Below the pieces are notes generated by a model. The model had not been told where the DNA came from and made no database searches. It worked only from the letters and a program-made list of their open reading frames with translations. Positions 49,811 through 58,450 of a stretch of 64,000 bases of DNA are shown in pieces. Position 1 is the stretch's first letter; each line of letters starts with the position of its first letter. The stretch spans positions 5,595 through 69,594 of the forward strand of contig NZ_CAMLDD010000029.1 in the NCBI RefSeq assembly GCF_946478785.1, written 5' to 3'. A program made the translations under genes and the position numbers. Source of the DNA: an uncultured Flavobacterium sp. Its GTDB lineage: Bacteria; Bacteroidota; Bacteroidia; Flavobacteriales; Flavobacteriaceae.

Positions 49811-51157
49811 ATGTTTAAAAAAATATTAATTGCGAATAGAGGAGAAATTGCACTTCGTGTAATTCGTACTTGTAAAGAGATGGGAATCAAAACTGTTGCA
49901 GTTTACTCTACAGCCGATGCAGAAAGTTTACATGTTAAGTTTGCAGATGAAGCGGTTTGTATTGGTCCTCCTCCAAGTAACTTATCGTATTTGAAAATGT
50001 CAAATATTATTGCTGCTGCAGAAATTACAAATGCAGACGCAATACATCCGGGATACGGATTTTTATCAGAGAATGCTAAATTCTCAAAAATTTGTCAGGA
50101 ACACGGAATCAAATTTATCGGTGCCGCCCCTGAAATGATCGACAGAATGGGAGATAAAGCTTCTGCAAAAGCAACAATGAAAGCAGCAGGAGTTCCATGC
50201 GTACCAGGTTCAGACGGATTATTAGAATCTTTCGAACAAACACAACAATTAGCCAAAGAATTTGGTTATCCGGTGATGCTTAAGGCAACTGCCGGTGGTG
50301 GTGGAAAAGGAATGCGTGCCGTTTGGAAAGAAGAAGAGCTTTTGAAAGCTTGGGAAAGTGCACGTCAGGAAGCTGCCGCAGCCTTTGGAAATGACGGAAT
50401 GTACATGGAGAAACTTATTGAAGAACCACGTCATATCGAAATTCAGGTTGTTGGGGATTCATACGGAAAAGCATGTCACCTTTCTGAAAGAGACTGTTCC
50501 GTACAACGTCGTCACCAGAAATTAACCGAAGAAACACCTTCACCATTCATGACGGATGAATTACGTAACGCAATGGGAGAAGCTGCAGTAAAAGCTGCTG
50601 AATTCATTAAATACGAAGGCGCCGGAACTGTAGAATTTTTGGTTGACAAACACAGAAACTTCTATTTCATGGAAATGAATACCCGTATTCAGGTAGAGCA
50701 TCCAATTACTGAACAAGTTATTGATTATGATTTAATCCGTGAGCAAATTATGGTAGCTGCCGGAATTCCAATTTCGGGAAGAAACTATTTGCCTGAATTG
50801 CATGCTATTGAATGTCGTATTAATGCGGAAGATCCTTATAATGATTTTCGTCCTTCACCAGGAAAAATTACTACGCTTCATATGCCTGGAGGTCACGGAG
50901 TTCGTTTAGATACTCACGTTTATTCAGGGTATACGATTCCGCCAAATTACGATTCAATGATTGCCAAGTTAATTACAACTGCACAATCCCGTGAAGAAGC
51001 CATCAGCAAAATGCGAAGAGCTTTGGATGAATTTGTTATCGAAGGTGTAAAAACTACAATACCTTTCCACAGACAATTAATGGATGATCCAAGATATATT
51101 GCAGGAGATTATACGACTGCTTTTATGGATACTTTTAAAATGAATCCAATCGAATAA
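49811..51157 (+). CDS. accC: biotin carboxylase subunit of acetyl-CoA carboxylase
   Basis: A 448-residue ATP-grasp enzyme carboxylating BCCP-biotin. [14 protein letters not shown] at the N-terminus, the Gly-rich ATP loop [24 protein letters not shown], the catalytic [15 protein letters not shown] and the C-terminal lid motifs (YDSMIAKLI) are present. It is the last gene of the cluster and is followed by a terminator. Confidence 0.98.
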   Translation: MFKKILIANRGEIALRVIRTCKEMGIKTVAVYSTADAESLHVKFADEAVCIGPPPSNLSYLKMSNIIAAAEITNADAIHPGYGFLSENAKFSKICQEHGIKFIGAAPEMIDRMGDKASAKATMKAAGVPCVPGSDGLLESFEQTQQLAKEFGYPVMLKATAGGGGKGMRAVWKEEELLKAWESARQEAAAAFGNDGMYMEKLIEEPRHIEIQVVGDSYGKACHLSERDCSVQRRHQKLTEETPSPFMTDELRNAMGEAAVKAAEFIKYEGAGTVEFLVDKHRNFYFMEMNTRIQVEHPITEQVIDYDLIREQIMVAAGIPISGRNYLPELHAIECRINAEDPYNDFRPSPGKITTLHMPGGHGVRLDTHVYSGYTIPPNYDSMIAKLITTAQSREEAISKMRRALDEFVIEGVKTTIPFHRQLMDDPRYIAGDYTTAFMDTFKMNPIE

Positions 51158-51163
51158 ATACTA

Positions 51164-51192
51164 AAAACCTCATTGAAAAATGGGGTTTTTTT
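51164..51192 (+). terminator. accC terminator
   Basis: AAAACCTCATT / AATGGGGTTTT with a GAAA loop then T-run. Confidence 0.85.
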
Positions 51193-51325
51193 ATGTCTTA
51201 ATTTGAAGTTTTTTTAAGTTCAGTTCTTTCTGTCTTTAAAATCCCTAACCTAAACCCGATTATTAGTTTTTAAAGAACACCTTCAGCCTTTATATGCAGA
51301 ATAGACTCTTCATTATACAGAATTA

Positions 51326-51359
51326 CATAAAAAAAGCCACTCTATTTAAGAATGGCTTT
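51326..51359 (-). terminator. terminator of the OmpA-family gene
   Basis: AAAGCCA / TGGCTTT arms. On the minus strand the hairpin is followed by a run of T. Confidence 0.7.
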
Positions 51360-51392
51360 ATTATTTATGTCTAAAACAACTAGTAAATTGTC

Positions 51393-52649
51393 TTAGTTTT
51401 TTATTTTGAAAGTAACTCGGCGGGCTAATTTTCTAGCCAAAGCAGAATCTTTATCTACAGAGGTATCAACACCACCACTGGTAAGTTTTATTCTTTCTGT
51501 AGCGATCTTTGCTTTAAGAAGAATGCTTTTTACGCTATTTGCTCTTTCGTCAGCTAATTTTTCATTGTATGAAGCGTTTCCAATCTCGTCAGCATAACCT
51601 GTAATTTCAACTGAAGCAGCAGGGTTGTTTCTTAAATAGTTTACAACAAAATTAATACCATCTATAGAAGAATCATTTGGTGTAGATTTGTTGAAATCGA
51701 AATAAGCAGCGACATACCCACCGTTAACCAATTTTGTAATGGATTCGCTATCACTTATTGGAGCATCGCCATTAGTTCTGTTTGTGTAAGTTCTTGTTAG
51801 ATAACTTTCTAATTCATCAGGTATGCCATTATTATTCAAATCAACAGCTCTTCCCTTAGAATCTACCATTAGTCCTGCAATAGTATTTGGCTCAAGATCT
51901 AAATAATCGGCAACACCATCTTTGTCACTATCGATTAACATTTTTTCAAGACTGTCAATTCTTTCTCTTTGAGCTAATATTTCTTTGTCTACAAGAGTAA
52001 CCCAGTCTGCATGTTTTTCGTTTTTTCCTAAGTATACTGTCAAACCTATGGTACCATTAAATAAAGCTCCTGTAAAACCTTTTTCCGGATTTTTAGCAGC
52101 ACCATCATATGTGTAGCCTTGAAGAGCATTCATAATAGTTGAAAAATCCCCAGTTAAAACCAATCTGTCAGATAGTTTAACCTGACCAGTTACACCAATG
52201 ATAAAATTAATCATTTTGTCATCTAATGAAGAGTTTTTGTCCTCAAAGTATGCCGCACCAAAACCTGTATGTCCTAATAAACCAATTGTTTTGGTCCAGG
52301 TTTCAAAATTCATGATTCTTCCCAGGTTAGCAACACCCTGAACATCAAATCTATAATATTTTGTATTAAAAGGAGTTGAGTTTTTCTGTTCCTGAAAACT
52401 GTTAAGACCAAAATCAGCTTTTAAACCAAATTTGTTGTTCAGCATGTAACGAACTCCTAAATCAACAACATATGGGTTTATAGTCGATGTGTAATGTTTC
52501 ATTGGATTTTGTGGCTTGTTAAAGCCGCCTGCAAATTCAACAGACCATTTGTTGAAATTTGCATCATTTAAACTATCGCCAGTGCTTGTCTGGCCATTAA
52601 CCGTTACAAATGTTACAAGTAGAACAAGTAATAGTATAATTTTTTTCAT
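51393..52649 (-). CDS. OmpA-family outer-membrane protein
   Basis: A 418-residue outer-membrane protein. Signal peptide (KKIILLLVLLVTFVTVNGQ), an N-terminal 8-stranded barrel (about 25-225), a short coiled-coil (KEILAQRERIDSLEKML), acidic thrombospondin-3-like Ca-binding stretch (DSDKDGVADYLD, DLNNNGIPDELE), then the C-terminal OmpA peptidoglycan-binding domain (ITGYADEIGNASYNEKLADERA). It tethers the outer membrane to peptidoglycan. -7 element at 52675-52682. It is divergent from the PepSY-like cluster across a 524-base gap. Confidence 0.94.
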   Translation of the reverse strand: MKKIILLLVLLVTFVTVNGQTSTGDSLNDANFNKWSVEFAGGFNKPQNPMKHYTSTINPYVVDLGVRYMLNNKFGLKADFGLNSFQEQKNSTPFNTKYYRFDVQGVANLGRIMNFETWTKTIGLLGHTGFGAAYFEDKNSSLDDKMINFIIGVTGQVKLSDRLVLTGDFSTIMNALQGYTYDGAAKNPEKGFTGALFNGTIGLTVYLGKNEKHADWVTLVDKEILAQRERIDSLEKMLIDSDKDGVADYLDLEPNTIAGLMVDSKGRAVDLNNNGIPDELESYLTRTYTNRTNGDAPISDSESITKLVNGGYVAAYFDFNKSTPNDSSIDGINFVVNYLRNNPAASVEITGYADEIGNASYNEKLADERANSVKSILLKAKIATERIKLTSGGVDTSVDKDSALARKLARRVTFKIKN

Positions 52650-52674
52650 TATAAGTACAATTTTTAATTTCGTG

Positions 52675-52682
52675 CAAAATTA
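52675..52682 (-). promoter_or_regulatory. -7 element of the OmpA-family gene
   Basis: Minus strand TAATTTTGC, 26 bases before the ATG at 52649. Confidence 0.55.
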
Positions 52683-52987
52683 CAATATAATTTTTAACAT
52701 TTAAGAACGCAATTCGCAATTATAACAATGTTGTTTGCAATTATGTTAAAAAAATGTTTTCTGAGGCAATTTGACATTACTATTCTGCTTACACCTTGTT
52801 TTTATTGTTTATAATGAATTAAATAAAATTCTGTATATCAATCATTTTGATTATTGATGTAAGTTTTATATGTTAATTTAAAGTATGGTTTCAATTTAGA
52901 TCTTGATTTTCTTCCTTTAATTTAAAAGGAAAAGATACATTACTTAATTAATCCAATAAGCTTGCAATTTAGGCAGAGACGATTTTG

Positions 52988-53140
52988 TGTGTACTTTTTA
53001 CACAATATATTTTAATATTACACACTTTTTATATTTAAAAGAAATGTTTATATTTACTTAATGTGTTTAAAAACAGGCATTTGAGGGTTTGGAGATGAAT
53101 GGTTTAATTTCGGCACAATAATTTCTTTATCTAATGTGTA
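52988..53140. promoter_or_regulatory. repeated TGTGTA sites in the long leader
   Basis: An inverted pair TGTGTA-ctttt-TACACA (52988-53004), another TACACA at 53019-53024, a near copy TGTGTT at 53062-53067 and TGTGTA at 53135-53140. They lie upstream of and around a sigma-54-like promoter and could be enhancer sites of the NtrC-type regulator at 54535. Apart from these sites and the promoters at its two ends, I see nothing in the 52650-53173 gap. Confidence 0.4.
53110..53126 (+). promoter_or_regulatory. sigma-54-like promoter
   Basis: TTCGGCACAATAATTTCT matches the -24/-12 consensus TGGCAC-n5-TTGC with an intact GGCAC and correct spacing, but with TTTC in place of TTGC. It lies about 50 bases before the first PepSY-like gene, and the regulator downstream is sigma-54 dependent. 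Confidence 0.4.
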
Positions 53141-53173
53141 AAACAATTAATAAATAATTAAAATATATACATT

Positions 53174-53467
53174 ATGAAAAATTTATTTTTATCAGCCGCA
53201 ATCGTTTTGGGAGGTTTAACTTCATTTGCATCAACTTCTCCAATTTCTAATACTGTAAAAACAATTTCCATTCAGGACGAATATACAGAAGTTAAATTAG
53301 AAGAAGTACCAACAGCAATTACTGACGCTCTTAAAAAAGCATATCCGGACGTTGTGCTTACAAAAGCATATAAAAATGAAAAATCTGAATATAAATTAGA
53401 TGTTACTGTTGGTGACAAGGTAGGTAATCTTTTTGCTAATGCAGATGGAACCTGGATCAAAAAATAA
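53174..53467 (+). CDS. PepSY-like secreted protein 1
   Basis: A 97-residue exported protein. Signal peptide (MKNLFLSAAIVLGGLTSFAS) and one PepSY-like domain: VPTAITDALKKAYPDVVL, then KSEYKLDVTVGDKVGNLFAN. First of four tandem paralogues with the same layout. Such periplasmic PepSY-like proteins may bind small ligands or proteins; the role is unknown. A long leader with sigma-54-like elements precedes it. Confidence 0.9.
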   Translation: MKNLFLSAAIVLGGLTSFASTSPISNTVKTISIQDEYTEVKLEEVPTAITDALKKAYPDVVLTKAYKNEKSEYKLDVTVGDKVGNLFANADGTWIKK

Positions 53468-53495
53468 TAGAAGTTAATCCTTAAAACAAATTATT

Positions 53496-53783
53496 ATGAA
53501 AAAGTTAATCTTATCAGCAGCTATCGTTTTAGGAAGTTTATCAATCCAGGCAGCTACAGTAAATTCAACAAATATAGTTATCAAATCAGTAATTCAGGAC
53601 GAATATAAAGAAGTTGATGCTGTGCCGGCAGCCGTTAAAACGGGACTGGATAATGCTTACCCAGGTGTAAAACTTGAAAAAGCATTTGTAAATGACAAAA
53701 AAGAATATAAAGTAGAAATAACAGTAAGAGGAGAAAAATCTACTGTTTATACAGATGAAAAGGGAAACATCATTAAAAAATAA
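53496..53783 (+). CDS. PepSY-like secreted protein 2
   Basis: A 95-residue paralogue. Signal peptide KKLILSAAIVLGSLSIQAA, IQDEYKEVDAVPAAVKT, YPGVKLEKAFVNDKKEYKV, and the end DEKGNIIKK. It lies 28 bases after copy 1. Confidence 0.9.
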   Translation: MKKLILSAAIVLGSLSIQAATVNSTNIVIKSVIQDEYKEVDAVPAAVKTGLDNAYPGVKLEKAFVNDKKEYKVEITVRGEKSTVYTDEKGNIIKK

Positions 53784-53797
53784 TTTAAAACAGCATT

Positions 53798-54094
53798 ATG
53801 AAAAAATTAATCTTATCTGCAGCAATTATTTTAGGAGGTTTATCAGTTCAGGCAGCTATTCCGGAAACAAACCTTTTGAGTATTGATTCAGTTATTATTC
53901 AGGATGAGTATACAGAGGTTGCCTCAGATGCAGTTCCGGCAGCAGTAAAATCTACAGCAGAAAAATCTTTTCCGAATACCAAGCTTGAAAAAGCATACAA
54001 AAATGAAAAAAACGAGTATAAACTGGAGATTTCGAGTGGAGATAAAAAGTATACTGTTTTTACAGATGCTTCCGGAAACATCATTAAAAAATAA
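53798..54094 (+). CDS. PepSY-like secreted protein 3
   Basis: A 98-residue paralogue. KKLILSAAIILGGLSVQAA signal, IQDEYTEVASDAVPAAVKS, KLEKAYKNEKNEYKLEI, and the end DASGNIIKK. The gap to copy 2 is 14 bases. Its opening DNA is nearly identical to copies 2 and 4, showing recent tandem duplication. Confidence 0.9.
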   Translation: MKKLILSAAIILGGLSVQAAIPETNLLSIDSVIIQDEYTEVASDAVPAAVKSTAEKSFPNTKLEKAYKNEKNEYKLEISSGDKKYTVFTDASGNIIKK

Positions 54095-54111
54095 TTTAAA
54101 AATTTAGCATT

Positions 54112-54408
54112 ATGAAAAAGTTAATCTTATCAGCAGCAGTAATTCTTGGAAGTTTGTCAATTTACGCAACAACCACTACTAGTGTAGAGCCCGTAAAAAC
54201 TTCCATAAATTTTCAATCAGAATATAAAGAAATTAAAGCAGAAGAAGTTCCAGAGGCTGTAACAAAAGCTTTGGAAACTGCATATCCGGGAGCAAAACTT
54301 GAAAAAGCATTTGTAAACGAGAAAAAAGAGTACAAATTAGAAATAGCAGTTGAGGACCAAAAGGCTACTGTTTACTCAGATGCCAATGGTAACTGGTTAA
54401 AAATATAA
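54112..54408 (+). CDS. PepSY-like secreted protein 4
   Basis: A 98-residue paralogue. KKLILSAAVILGSLSIYAT signal, EYKEIKAEEVPEAVTKA, YPGAKLEKAFVNEKKEYKL, and the end DANGNWLKI. Last copy of the array; a hairpin terminator follows at 54438, separating it from the regulator gene. Confidence 0.9.
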   Translation: MKKLILSAAVILGSLSIYATTTTSVEPVKTSINFQSEYKEIKAEEVPEAVTKALETAYPGAKLEKAFVNEKKEYKLEIAVEDQKATVYSDANGNWLKI

Positions 54409-54437
54409 TTAGGTGAATTAGATTTATGTTTTTGGTG

Positions 54438-54472
54438 AAAAAGAGATTGCTTTTAGCAGTCTCTTTTTTTTT
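54438..54472 (+). terminator. terminator after the PepSY-like array
   Basis: AAAGAGATTGC / GCAGTCTCTTT then a run of about nine T. Confidence 0.85.
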
Positions 54473-54534
54473 GCATAATTTTATGAAAATCTACTTTAAA
54501 TAGTGGTATTTTAGCAAAAAAGTCACTAAAACGC

Positions 54535-55878
54535 ATGCCAAAGATATTAATAATAGAAGACGATATTTCATTCTGTAAATTATTAGAAAAATTTCTAACG
54601 AAAAAAGCATACGATGTAACTATTGCTTTTTCTGCTGCAGAAGCGAGATTATGTATTAAAAAAGATTCTTTTGATTTGATTTTGACAGACCTTCGTCTGC
54701 CAGATTCTGACGGTCTTGTATTGATGACTGAATTTAAGCATTCTAATCCCGAAATTCCGGTTGTCCTTATGACTGGGTATTCAGATGTAAATACGGCTGT
54801 AAAAGCTATTAAAAATGGTGCTTCAGATTATATTTCAAAACCATTTAATCCTGATGAGGTTTTACTGGTCATTACAAATACACTGCAAAACTTCGAAGTA
54901 AAAAATGATCCTCCGCCTAAGCAAAAGAAAATTTTACCTAAACCAGATTCTTCAGAAAACGGATTTGTAAAAGGAATTTCTGTCGCATCCAAAAAATTAC
55001 TGGAACATATTAAATTAGTCAGTCCTACAGATATGTCAGTCCTGATTATTGGAGAAAGCGGAACCGGAAAAGAAATTATCGCCAAAAGTATTCATCAACA
55101 AAGTCATCGTAAAAACAATAATTTTATAGCTGTCGATTGTGGTGCTATCCCAAAAGAATTGGCAGCCAGTGAATTTTTTGGACATTTAAAAGGGTCCTTT
55201 ACAGGAGCAATAAGCGATAAAACAGGTTATTTTGAAGCCGCAAATGGCGGAACAATTTTTTTGGATGAAATAGGAAACCTCTCTTATGAAAACCAAATTC
55301 AGTTATTGAGAGCACTTCAGGAACGAAAAATAAAACCTGTTGGAAGTAATAAAGAAATCAATGTTGATATCCGAATTATTACTGCAACTAATGAAGATTT
55401 GCGCGAGGCTGTTAAAAATGGAGATTTCCGTGAAGACCTATATCACAGAATTAATGAATTCTCTATTCAGTCGCCTTCATTGACAGAACGTGGAGAAGAT
55501 TTAATGGTTTTTGCAGATTATTTTTTAGAAAAAGCGAATCAGCAATTAAATAAAGATATTATTGGGTTTTCGCCTGAGGTGGTAGCAATTTTTCAAAGAT
55601 ATAATTGGCCGGGGAACCTGCGTGAGCTTCAAAACTGTATTAAACGCGCAACACTCTTATCTCAGGGAGATTTTATTGAAAGTGATGTTTTGCCTATCGA
55701 ATTTTTCCAGACACAAAAACCAAGTAATGAGGGTGGTTTTTCTTTATCAGAGAATGAAAAAGAAACTATTATTCAGGCCTTATCAAGAACCCAGAATAAT
55801 AAATCAGAAGCGGCAAAGCTGTTGAAAATAACACGAAAAACGCTTTATAATAAATTAAAGCAATATAATATTGATTAA
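54535..55878 (+). CDS. NtrC-family sigma-54-dependent response regulator
   Basis: A 447-residue three-domain activator. A receiver (residues 1-120; IIEDD acidic pocket, phospho-Asp in LILTDLRLPDSDG) is followed by an AAA+ domain with Walker A GESGTGKE, the sigma-54 contact loop GSFTGA (usual GAFTGA with Ser) and Walker B GGTIFLDEIG, then a C-terminal Fis-type HTH (EAAKLLKITRKTLYNKLKQY). It should activate sigma-54 promoters when phosphorylated. Its stop overlaps the convergent histidine kinase gene by 4 bases, and the PepSY-like array lies upstream. No rpoN is in the window. Confidence 0.95.
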   Translation: MPKILIIEDDISFCKLLEKFLTKKAYDVTIAFSAAEARLCIKKDSFDLILTDLRLPDSDGLVLMTEFKHSNPEIPVVLMTGYSDVNTAVKAIKNGASDYISKPFNPDEVLLVITNTLQNFEVKNDPPPKQKKILPKPDSSENGFVKGISVASKKLLEHIKLVSPTDMSVLIIGESGTGKEIIAKSIHQQSHRKNNNFIAVDCGAIPKELAASEFFGHLKGSFTGAISDKTGYFEAANGGTIFLDEIGNLSYENQIQLLRALQERKIKPVGSNKEINVDIRIITATNEDLREAVKNGDFREDLYHRINEFSIQSPSLTERGEDLMVFADYFLEKANQQLNKDIIGFSPEVVAIFQRYNWPGNLRELQNCIKRATLLSQGDFIESDVLPIEFFQTQKPSNEGGFSLSENEKETIIQALSRTQNNKSEAAKLLKITRKTLYNKLKQYNID

Positions 55879-58313
55879 AGATTTTCTCTCCTTAAAGTAT
55901 CAAAAAGCAAATCAATTTTAGTTTTTAATACATTATAAAGAGATTCTAAATCCGAACCGTCTAAATTATCTTGTTCTAATGCTTTCAGGATTCTTCCTAT
56001 TTCTTGTGCCTGAATCTGTCTGAACATAGGTGCAATTCGATGTGCGATTGAATTTATTTCAACTATGTTTTTTTCCTGTACTGCATTTTCCAAAGTGCTT
56101 AAATTTTGCTTTGTACTTTCTATAAATGATGTAATGAACTCTTTTGAAGCGTCATTGTCATTTCCTAAAAATTCTTTTAAAGTTGTTAAAGAATACGACT
56201 TTGAAGATGTTTTTTCTTTAGTTTTTACAATTTTATCAGAAAGAAAATCGTTGTCCAAAACACGCTGAATTGTTTCAAGGAGAATTTTTGGCGAATATGG
56301 TTTTTTGATCACAGTTGTAAAACCTGCTTTTGCATAAACAGAAAAGTCTAAATCTGTTCGACCAGTGATGGCGATGATAGGCTGGTTTTTGTAAAATGAA
56401 TTGGATTGGATTTTTAGTTTTTCAACAAACAAAAAACCGTCAATTTCAGGCATTTGAATATCCGTAATAATAAAATCAAAATCAGTATTTTGAATAGCAT
56501 CCAATGCTTCTGTGGCACGGGTAAAAGAAAATACCTGATGATTTTGCTGTTTTAAAACAGTGCTGGTTAAGTTCAATAAATTGGTGTCATCATCGACAAC
56601 AATAAAAGTTAGTTTTTTTGAAACGGTTCCACTTTTTTTTGATTTTTGATCCACTAGGCTTTCACTTGTATCAAATAGCAGTGGAAGTTTAATTTTGAAA
56701 GTGCTTCCTTTTCCAAATGTACTTTCAAGTTTTAGTTTTCCTCCTAAAATCGAAATGATTTTTTGACAGATTGATAATCCTAAACCTGTTCCTCCATATT
56801 GTTTTTCGATGCTTTCATTAGCCTGGGCAAATTCTTCGAAAACGAGTTTCTGGTTTTCTTTCTCAATTCCAATTCCTGAATCTTCAATCGTAATGGCGAA
56901 AAAGTTATTGTCTTCAGCAACATAAGCGCTAATTCTAATAAAACCTTCTTCCGTAAATTTATAAGCATTTCCGATAATGTTACTTAAAATTTGTTTGAGA
57001 CGAAACGGATCACCAACAATTTTTGTGTTCAGTTTTTCATCAACATTAATGACAAGATCAATGTTTTTTTGCTTGTAAACAGTCTGAATGCTTTTGGCAA
57101 CTTCATCAATGATTTCAGGTAATGAAAATGGCACTTTTTCAATCGTGATTTTTCCGGCTTCAATTTGAGAAAAATCCAGTAAATCCTGAACCAATTGCGT
57201 AATATATTCAGAAGAGTTTTTAATGTTCTTGATGAAGTAAGACTGTTTGGTGTTAACATCAGAGTTGCCCAAAAGTTCAGAATAGCCAACAATCGTGCTC
57301 AATGGCGTTTTTAAATCATGACTAACTGTAGAAATAAGCTGTTCCCGGCTTTTTAGCAGGTTTTTAGTTTTGAAATTGGCAATTTCCAATTGCTTTTTAT
57401 ACAATTGCGATTTTGAATAATCACTTACTATTATAATTGAGAATATTATCGTAAGCAGTAAGCCAATAATGGCCGAAACGGTAACGATTTCATTTACTTT
57501 TTTAAGGGATTTTTCTTTTAATGAATTGTTTTTTATGGAGTTGATTATAATCTCCCTTTCAATAAATCTAAGTACTTTTCGGAGTTGTTCTGAGATTGCA
57601 ATTTCATTCTTAAGGAGTTTGTTTTCTTCAAAATTTAGTGATTCCTTTTTCTTCTCTGCTTTTAGTTTTACAGTACTCAAAAGTTTTTTTGAATTAGCTA
57701 AAATCGAATCAGAAGCTTGTTTGCTTAAGGTATTAGTGCTGTCATCGGGAATATTCTGATTCAGGTAATCAACATATTGTTGCAATACATTTCGCTGGTA
57801 ACTTCCTAAATCATTTGGATTTTTGGTGAAATCACGAATTTCCAGTTTTCTGAGTTTAAACTCCATTTTGGTAATTTCATCAATGGCATTATTTACAGAA
57901 ACCTCGTCATCAGCTTTGTTTTTTATAGTTTTTAGTTGTCTGATATTTTCTGTTTTTTCAGACAGTAAATAGGTAACGCTATCAAGTAAAACCTTTTGAT
58001 ATTCTGTAGTTACAATTTGTTTTAGTGTATCAATTCTTGATTTTAAGGAATCAGTTTCGTTAAGATAATTTTTAAAATCGTTTTCAGAGTTGGTTTGAAT
58101 CGTTTTTCGGGCTAAACTTTCTGTTTTGTAAACGTTCGAAAAAAGTTTGCTGACTCTTAAAATCTTTGTTTTTTCAAAAGCAATTTTATTTTCCAGTTTA
58201 TTGTATACAACATTTTCAGAATATAAAAACCATCCTACAATCACTACTAATGCGACCAGGGCAAGGTAGCCGAACAGTACTTTAATGGGCATATAGCTTC
58301 TTTTGCTTTCCAT
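55875..58313 (-). CDS. hybrid sensor histidine kinase with receiver and HPt domains
   Basis: An 812-residue inner-membrane kinase. Two membrane helices (about 11-28 and 280-300) flank a helical periplasmic sensor region. The HisKA phospho-site is STVSHDLKTPLSTIVGYSE, the ATPase domain has DPFRLKQILSNIIGNAYKFT and GTGLGLSICQKI, and a receiver domain (VVDDDTNLL, IITDIQMPEIDG) follows, ending with an HPt domain (INSIAHRIAPMF). The complete phosphorelay order fits His-Asp-His transfer to the receiver of the convergent NtrC-type gene. The start is the ATG at 58313. Confidence 0.95.
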   Translation of the reverse strand: MESKRSYMPIKVLFGYLALVALVVIVGWFLYSENVVYNKLENKIAFEKTKILRVSKLFSNVYKTESLARKTIQTNSENDFKNYLNETDSLKSRIDTLKQIVTTEYQKVLLDSVTYLLSEKTENIRQLKTIKNKADDEVSVNNAIDEITKMEFKLRKLEIRDFTKNPNDLGSYQRNVLQQYVDYLNQNIPDDSTNTLSKQASDSILANSKKLLSTVKLKAEKKKESLNFEENKLLKNEIAISEQLRKVLRFIEREIIINSIKNNSLKEKSLKKVNEIVTVSAIIGLLLTIIFSIIIVSDYSKSQLYKKQLEIANFKTKNLLKSREQLISTVSHDLKTPLSTIVGYSELLGNSDVNTKQSYFIKNIKNSSEYITQLVQDLLDFSQIEAGKITIEKVPFSLPEIIDEVAKSIQTVYKQKNIDLVINVDEKLNTKIVGDPFRLKQILSNIIGNAYKFTEEGFIRISAYVAEDNNFFAITIEDSGIGIEKENQKLVFEEFAQANESIEKQYGGTGLGLSICQKIISILGGKLKLESTFGKGSTFKIKLPLLFDTSESLVDQKSKKSGTVSKKLTFIVVDDDTNLLNLTSTVLKQQNHQVFSFTRATEALDAIQNTDFDFIITDIQMPEIDGFLFVEKLKIQSNSFYKNQPIIAITGRTDLDFSVYAKAGFTTVIKKPYSPKILLETIQRVLDNDFLSDKIVKTKEKTSSKSYSLTTLKEFLGNDNDASKEFITSFIESTKQNLSTLENAVQEKNIVEINSIAHRIAPMFRQIQAQEIGRILKALEQDNLDGSDLESLYNVLKTKIDLLFDTLRRENL

Positions 58314-58406
58314 AAAATGATAGTAAGGAATTTATTTTTTTTGAAATGTCTATTGCAATTTATTCAATATTTCTTTTTTAAAAGCCAAACTTTCTTTAAA
58401 AATTTA

Positions 58407-58429
58407 GCCACAGACTATAAATCTGTGGC
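58407..58429 (-). terminator. weak hairpin after the S9 peptidase gene
   Basis: GCCACAGA / TCTGTGGC with a 7-base loop, and an A/T-rich tail on the minus strand, beyond the stop codon at 58451. Confidence 0.5.
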
Positions 58430-58450
58430 CAATTATGATTGCGTTTTTAA

